From Amylostereum areolatum (taxonomy: Eukaryota > Basidiomycota > Agaricomycetes > Russulales > Stereaceae), in assembly GCA_012932865.1 (NCBI GenBank), contig SAXG01000066.1, forward strand, positions 62,001 to 126,000: a stretch of 64,000 nucleotides of DNA, in the 5' to 3' direction. Under the pieces are notes generated by a model. That model was not told where the DNA came from and searched no databases. It worked only from the letters and a program-made list of their open reading frames with translations. Below are positions 58,159 through 64,000 of the stretch, piece by piece; the stretch's first letter is position 1, and the number at the start of each line of letters is the position of its first letter. The position numbers and the translations under genes were made by a program.

Positions 58159-58889
58159 CAAGATGATCATGGCTAAATAATCCTTTATCTTGGCAGATCA
58201 TCGGTGTTTTCCCTCTAAATGGTATCAAGCTAGATGAGAATTAGTAGTGTTGACGGAGTTTGTCAACTCTACTCAGACGACACCATATATCAGGCTAGAT
58301 CAAGTCTGATCAGAATATTTCATGTTGCTCATCTCAGACAGGCCCGGTCATGATCAGTATAGTTGACAAAGTCTGTCATATCTATTCAGGTTTGTCAGGC
58401 GGGCCGCTTCTGTCCAACTCTGACAACTTGATCAACCCAGATCTGGAAAGCTATAGATGGTGAAATTGGCCCATTCCCACCATGCAGATAATGTCATTCA
58501 GCTATGTAGATTTGCGGCAGGTGTATACGACTTTATAATGCTAGACAGATATGACCATATCACGGAACTGTAATCATCTAAACAAGCCTGAGTCTGACCG
58601 TGCATCAAGCTGTCATATTATTTGACTGGGCAGAGTTGTCGGATCATAACATTGTTCCCTAGCCATGTAATATCTGATAGACTTTGCGCAGATCGACCCT
58701 GGGCCTGAATGTTGAACATTTGAACATTTGACTGACAAGGAACACGACAATCACACATCTTGCAACGGAGAGAGATGAATGTATTCCAATTATCCGAGTC
58801 GTACAATAGATGGCGGGATAACATGAGTGCGTTGATCCTCGTTCTCCTCCGCCCGCACACGCCGCACCGCAACCCCACACTAGGATCTG
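58159..58889. repeat. AT-richer repeat-like stretch
   Basis: 58220-58450 contains recurring phrases (GTTGACGGAGTTTGTCAACT / AGTTGACAAAGTCTGTCA; TAGATCAAGTCTGATCAG) that are locally palindromic. Composition differs from both neighbours. It probably belongs to the sequence that truncated the gypsy fragment. No gene was seen. Confidence 0.4.
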
Positions 58890-59465
58890 TTACACCCGCT
58901 GCTTCCCTGCCGCCTGAGCAGATTTCCCCTGAGAGCCTGCCCCCGCTGCTGGTGTCGCACTCTCTGGAACAGCCTCCGGAGCAGGACGGCTCAAAGCCGT
59001 CTTTTTCACCTTGGTCTTCCGAGGCGCAGACTCCTCTTCACCGCCCAGCTCCACGGCCTTCCTCTTCGGCTGCACCGTCCTCGTCATTCCTGCCCCCTGC
59101 CCCCCGCCGCCCTCCACCAATAGCGTCCCCGCCGTCCTCTGGCTCCGTCGAACCTGCGTAGTATCAGTCGTAGCCTTAACCTTGCAAGCGCGGGGCTTTG
59201 TCGCGCCCTTGACCGCGACGTTTGAGACCTCCGGGTCTTGGCCCTGCGCCTGCATCCGCTCCTGCCCTTTCACGACTTGTGCCGGCTCCCGGTCCCGGTC
59301 CTGTTCCCGCTGCTTCTGCGCGCGCTGGTCCCGCTCCCGCTGCTCTCGCTCCTGGTCCCGTTCCCACTCCCGCTGCCCTTCCTCCCACTGCGCCCGCTCC
59401 TGATCCAGCACCCGCTCCAGCACTTGCACCCACTCCCGCTCCCGTTCCCACACCTCATCCTGTGG

Positions 59466-59510
59466 CTGGTCCTGGTCCTGGTCCTGGTCCTGGTCCTGGT
59501 CCTGGTCCTG
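59466..59510. repeat. hexamer microsatellite inside a coding exon
   Basis: About seven tandem CTGGTC units. On the coding (minus) strand they give alternating Gln-Asp in the low-complexity C-terminus of the DUF6698-like gene. The unit length keeps the frame when the copy number changes. Confidence 0.85.
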
Positions 59511-61103
59511 CGACCGCACCTGCGCCTGCACCCACGCCCGCGCCTTGTTCTGCTTCTGGTAGGCGAAGGGGTCTTCATTGTTGGAATCTACACCCACTGA
59601 CCCGCGCCTGCTCTGACTGCGAACCTTTCCTTCTGCCTCTTCTTCCACCTCTTCCTCACCGTCGTCCTCGTCCTCTTCCTCGTCGCCGTAAAGATCGCCT
59701 TCAGGATTGATACCAGCCTTGGCCTGGATTGCCATATTGCGCTGCTTGATAAGCATCGCGAGCGCATCCGTCGCGTCTAGGGCAGGTTCCAGCCGACCAG
59801 TAGTCGAAGCAAAAATCTGTCTGTATTCGCCGTCAATCTTGGTTAATGGATAACCTAAATCAAACCGACGAACCTATCCCACCACTGCAAAAGAGCAGTG
59901 ACATTCTTGCTCTCCTGGGGATGTTCTAGAAAGTCCAAGACGGTGAAGTAGAAGGTGTTGTTCTCCTCCGAGTTGTCTGTTCGATTGAATGTCGCGGCAG
60001 AGGAGAGACAAAAGCGAGCCTATGGGTTCAGATGAATACATTCCGAGAACCCAGTCAGAAAGAAAGCGTATACCTGCATGGCAACGTACGTGATCGACAC
60101 GACGGTCACTTTCTTAAGGCCGTGGATATCAGTGTTGCCCTGGCGGTTGCTCTTGCTGGATGAGTCGACGGAGCTGGGCGACGTGAAAATATGTTTGTAT
60201 GACTATCGATGCGGGATGTAAGTGTGAGTTCTGAATGAATGGTATAAAAAAGAACGCTTACATTTACGAGGACGGTGTTTCGGAAAAGGCCCTCCCACGG
60301 AACTTTGGGATTATAGTCATTGTTTTCGTAGAGAAACGCAGGCCAGACCGAGCCCAGGCACTTTCTCGTACCGGAACGCAGGCTTTCCCTAATCCTAAAA
60401 CCGCGCATGAGAACATTGCTAGGAGTATGACATAGAGAGCGTACTCGAGATCATCCCAGTCCAAGCCCGTCGGGCACAGGTAGAACCCCGTGACGGGATG
60501 ATTGAAGCCCCGTAGATCTTTGGCGTTCCGGGGAATTTTGGGGCTGAGGGTGTGTCCTGGGGGCAACAGCCAGTCCAAGATGACCGCCTTGAGGGACCTG
60601 GAGTCATTAGAACGGGCCTCGGACATTCCCTTCTGAATCTGGATGAAGCTCAACATGGGTTCTGGAAGCAAAGGGAGAGATATACCTGTTTCCCGACGGC
60701 CTGCAGTAACGCTTCAGAGTTCGGCTGGAATGCTATCTCCGAAACGCCAGGAATGCGCATAAGCTCAGTGAATACCTGATGCTCGCGTTGCTCGCTGGCA
60801 ATGAAAGGTGTAAGGACAGTAAGAAACAACGACAAAGGGGGGCTTACTCCTTGTCAAGATCTTCAAATGCAAGATCGTTCATCTCCATATCAGCAACGCG
60901 CGTTATCCCGTTCTCCATGAGAGGGACTATGGAGCACATTGCGTGGACGATGCGTCCAAAGCCCCGCCCGCGATGCACCCAATAGTCAGCAACCGCGCTA
61001 TACATCATCAAGTCGGCATCTTAGACAGCACGGCGCATACGGAATACGTACTGCTGCTTGCGCTTAACATGAAGGGCGCTGGTCCGGTCTTTTGATGGTA
61101 TAG

Positions 61104-61523
61104 TGTCAGAAACGCAGTTTATGAGACCGATGAACCGCCTAAGTCGCGACAATGGGAGGAGCGAGAAGAAAATAGATTCGAGAGTGCCGGGGTCTAGGGT
61201 AGTGCAATGTGCGCTACAGTACCGTATGACGAGATGGACAGTCTAGGGAAAAGGGAAGAGAAACACTGTCCTTATATACAAGTGGGAACAATGGTGCGAT
61301 GCGATGCAATAGTGGTGCGAGCGGGGGGAACAATAGGAAAGGAGTCATGGGGCGGAGGACGAAGGTCCGGAGCAGTGATGTCATAGATAAGGATGCGGAA
61401 TCCCGCTCGGAAGTCCGGGCAATGACGTCATTGAAGCATGTGATGCAAGGGGAAGTCATGTGCCGTGACACGTCGCGTGTACGAGGTCTGCAAACGAAGA
61501 GAGAAATGGAGCGATCCGTGACA
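61104..61523. repeat. solo LTR (420 bp), same family as the left-edge gypsy element
   Basis: Begins TGTCAGAAAC and ends CCGTGACA, with an exact 5-bp TSD tatag at 61099-61103 and 61524-61528. The flanks rejoin in frame as exon 1 of the DUF6698-like gene. Confidence 0.95.
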
Positions 61524-61599
61524 TATAGAATACGACCAGTTGTCGTCGGGAATGGGAGACGAAGACATATGTTTGGGAGGGTCCCAGCTAGCCATTATA

Positions 61600-62745
61600 G
61601 AATGTACGCGAGCGCGAGGAATGTGGGCGGTGAGTGAGCATTGTTGGGCATCCAAAACACGTCGTCTTGATTGATATGAACGAAAGTGGGACTTGGGCCG
61701 AATAAGGCTATTACCCACGGTGCCTGCGCACAAAAATGGTCCGTGCGAGGTGTGGAACAGTCAATCGCTCATGCAGGTGTTCACTTATATACAGAGGCTT
61801 CCAGTCTTCTGCTGGCCGGCCAGCCTACGGCGATCCGGACGAAGAAGCAGGGGAGGTCCAAGTTTACATTTGGTCAGGACGTCGACAACGGACGGGATGA
61901 GGTGCATCTGCCGCGGTCGGACACCGTACTTAGCTCTGCCACGACATGCCGCCGGAAGACGAATTCTTTACCTGTATTTGCTATGACGCGGTGCGTCCAC
62001 CTGCGTCGGGAACGGTGTCCGATGCCGTTGCGACCATTGGAGTATCTGCCCCAGGTCCGCCACTTCATGCGCAAGTTGTACAGGATTCAGTTCACGGCGT
62101 CGCCCAGCCCCGAGGCGTTCTTCGGGCCCGACCTGGCGACTCACAGTCGATAGGTTCCGCGCGCTCTATGTCAAACCGTGGATGTTTTTGTCGTGCTATG
62201 TGTTGCGCTTGAGCGTGGCGCGATTGCTGGTGTGCATCTGCGCTTGAAGTCCTCCATGCGGGCAGCAAAGAGAGACATCGCACAATGGAACGTGGTCATG
62301 GGCGACTTTTGGAAGTCCTCGACGATCACGGTGGACTACGCGCAACTAATTCGCTCCGGAGGGTCTATCTTACGTGGCTATGCCACCATAACAGCGAGGA
62401 CTGCGAATACACATCATCATGATTCAAAGAAATGTAAATAACGGCGTAAAGTACAACGATTCACGGCAGGAACGGATACAACAGATCAGAGTTTGACCAT
62501 GCAAACTCCAGACGTGATTTATGTGTTACAACGACAACGGCCGCCACCAAACAGGTTCGAGAAGGATCGGAGCGTATCGGAAAGAGAAACAACGACATAT
62601 GGGGGGTCCATAAAGAGAGGGCGCAAGGCATGAACTTGAGTATGGAAGGAAGTGACAGCAACAATGGCGCCACCTGTGTGTGCGGTCAGGCAAATGTAGT
62701 GCGAAAAAAGAGAACTGAGTTACCGAGTATACCATGAAACCATGA
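61600..62745. other. no confident gene
   Basis: Plus-strand frames between 61690 and 62440 are moderately long but carry no domain. This stretch holds the upstream region of the DUF6698-like gene on the minus strand. Nothing further can be supported. Confidence 0.35.
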
Positions 62746-63642
62746 CTAGACGGCAGGCTTGACGGAGAGGTAGACTTCATCCACTTTACGATACTCGAAC
62801 GTAGCGTTGGGATCATCCCGGGGCCTAACCGCCAACCAACCCCCCTGGTTGTTGTTGTTGTCGTCATCGTCGTCGAGATCGTCGTCAAAATTGGCATGCA
62901 TGGAAGGGATGATAGCTGACACAGCATCTACGGGTTTGTTGGGGCTGCAGCTTGAGCCGTTCGGGAGGTAGGTCACGAACTTCCCATTCACACCCAGGAA
63001 AGCTCCGCTTGGGGCGGTACGGCTGGGAGAAGATGAGAAGACAAGGAGAGGGACGAGATCAGTGATGGTCGACGCAATTTGCTCGGGGAGGATGTTCAAG
63101 GAAGTTGGAACTGGGTCACCAGCGATGGTGCACCTGTCCACCGCCTGCTGGAGAACTTTGTCATAGATGGCATGGGCCTGGGCAACATCCAATGGTGCAC
63201 CGCGGGGGGCGAGCTGGAAGGGAGACAAAACAGGCGGTGTGGGGCGAGATGTTGCAGGGCTGGCAGACTGAGACCGCAAGATAGTAGGTGAAAATCGACC
63301 AGGCGCCTTTGTGGGGGTCCAGGTCAATGCTCGCGACGGTGACTCTGTCGTCGTCTGGTGTGTAACTTGTTAGCTAGATTTCGTCGTTGAAGGGTACGAG
63401 AAACAAACCCAGGACGTTCCACGCGAATAAGAAACCATCGTCGCAGACATGCTTCTGGTAGAAAATGAAAAGTGGGTAAGGGGGATAGGTCTATTGCGTG
63501 CGGATGAACTCCGTGGATACCCAAGCGAAGTACATAGCAGGATCTGGTATTTGCTACTATTTGGTACTACCCTCACTGCCCCTGGAGTATTATTGTGCCG
63601 ACCGGTGCGGCCGTCACCGGGCGGCATTGTTGACTCGACCAT
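62746..63642 (-). CDS. hypothetical protein, at least two exons
   Basis: The 3' exon runs to the stop at 62746 and reads SASPATSRPTPPVLSPFQLA, HAIYDKVLQQAVDRCTIAGD, GAFLGVNGKFVTYLPNGSSC and NFDDDLDDDDDNNNNQGGWL. It has even, protein-like composition and an acidic/Asn run. An acceptor at about 63360 joins it to an upstream exon ending MVSYSRGTSW at a GT near 63410. The start at 63642 is tentative. No family was recognised. Confidence 0.45.
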
Positions 63643-64000
63643 TCTTCATCGCTCTTTGGTTCCACGCACCGCCTCACCGCTTGTTTTGCCACCCTCAAGC
63701 CTCCACGTCCAACGACTTCAAATCTGGCCATCATTCGCATGTCGCGCGACCCTCCGGAGGGTGAGTCAAGCTCACAACATCATGTAGTAATCTTCTCACG
63801 TCTAGACAGTGTTTAGCGTAGGGCGCACACGACCGACACGGTGTCCACCGAAGCGCTCACACGAATATATTGTCAACGGCGACGTTCCCATGTCATGTAC
63901 GGCAGAGCATGGCAGGCGCAAAACTTGGCTAGGCGCTCGCAACGTCGCGACGCGTTCTGCAATTGGTCCGTCGCGGATCCTCAAGATGCGTACAAATACC

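Larger units (their letters stand above)
58890..61595 (-). pseudogene. DUF6698-like gene, first exon split by a solo LTR
   Basis: Minus strand. Exon 1 starts at ATG 61595 (MASWDPPKHMSSSPIPDDNW), is interrupted by the LTR (61523-61104) with a duplicated ctata, and resumes SKDRTSALHVKRKQ to 61052. Next exons: 60997-60848 (AVADYWVHRGRGFGRIVHAM), 60794-60686 (VFTELMRIPGVSEIAFQPNS), one with WLLPPGHTLSPKIPRNAKDL and RGFNHPVTGFYLCPTGLDWD, then RKCLGSVWPAFLYENNDYNP, then VTVVSITYVAMQ, FYFTVLDFLEHPQE and LLQWWDR, and a final long exon that is Gln/Asp/Glu/Arg-rich (59756-58890). The GFNHP...LLCP-like and FLY..DY.P..PW.GLFR-like blocks fit the agaricomycete DUF6698 family as I know it; its role is unknown. 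Apart from the LTR the frames join cleanly. Confidence 0.65.

Noticed and set aside
1..64000. Helitron or LINE elements
   Set aside because: No Rep/helicase fusion and no non-LTR reverse transcriptase motif was seen in any frame.

Overview
The window looks like a transposon-rich piece of a basidiomycete (probably agaricomycete) genome. Reasons: short GT-AG introns of about 45-75 nt; protein families typical of mushroom-forming fungi (Plavaka/Tnp2-type transposase, DUF6589-like protein, DUF6698-like protein, tyrosine-recombinase Crypton, Ulp1 protease with many small exons, chromodomain Ty3/gypsy elements); and almost no continuous host coding sequence. No bacterial operons, rRNA or convincing tRNA genes were seen.

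Layout. 1-3456: 5' part of a minus-strand Ty3/gypsy element (420-bp LTR, gag, start of pol) running off the left edge. 4304-6744: a small terminal-inverted-repeat (TIR) element carrying two nested insertions, a solo LTR and a 1344-bp deletion derivative of the element described next. About 7840-8360: a decayed SET-domain gene. 8807-16029: a complete Plavaka/CMC-type element with an intact 3-exon transposase gene and a broken second gene. 19776-21258: a Ulp1-type cysteine protease. 23605-42120: the centrepiece, a TIR transposon with an exact 9-bp target-site duplication (TSD), encoding a RecQ-like helicase and a DUF6589-like protein that face each other tail to tail. A hairpin-ended 1.35-kb TIR element (23835-35433) is inserted in it, and that element in turn holds a 10.2-kb Ty3/gypsy element (24753-34993). 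42592-44988: a 7-exon Crypton-like tyrosine recombinase. 49599-50645: a host-like unknown gene. 50679-52882: a head-to-tail pair of about 1.1-kb elements flanked by one 8-10 bp duplication. 52962-56122: a Tc1/mariner-superfamily element with a dead transposase. 57126-58158: the 3' end of another gypsy element. 58890-61595: a DUF6698-like gene whose first exon is split by a solo LTR. 62746-63642: an unknown gene.

How the parts fit. The elements are classifiable from their boundaries. Three elements (4304-6744, 23605-42120 with its derivative 5308-6651, and 23835-35433) share 9-bp TSDs, termini of the form YAGGYTC and subterminal hairpins. The autonomous-looking one carries helicase plus DUF6589. 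This agrees with the AcademH lineage of Academ transposons as I remember it (helicase-bearing, 9-10 bp TSDs), and it makes the helicase/DUF6589 pair the most interesting system here. The nesting order is readable: DUF6589/helicase element first, then the hairpin element, then the gypsy element, whose LTRs differ at only two positions.
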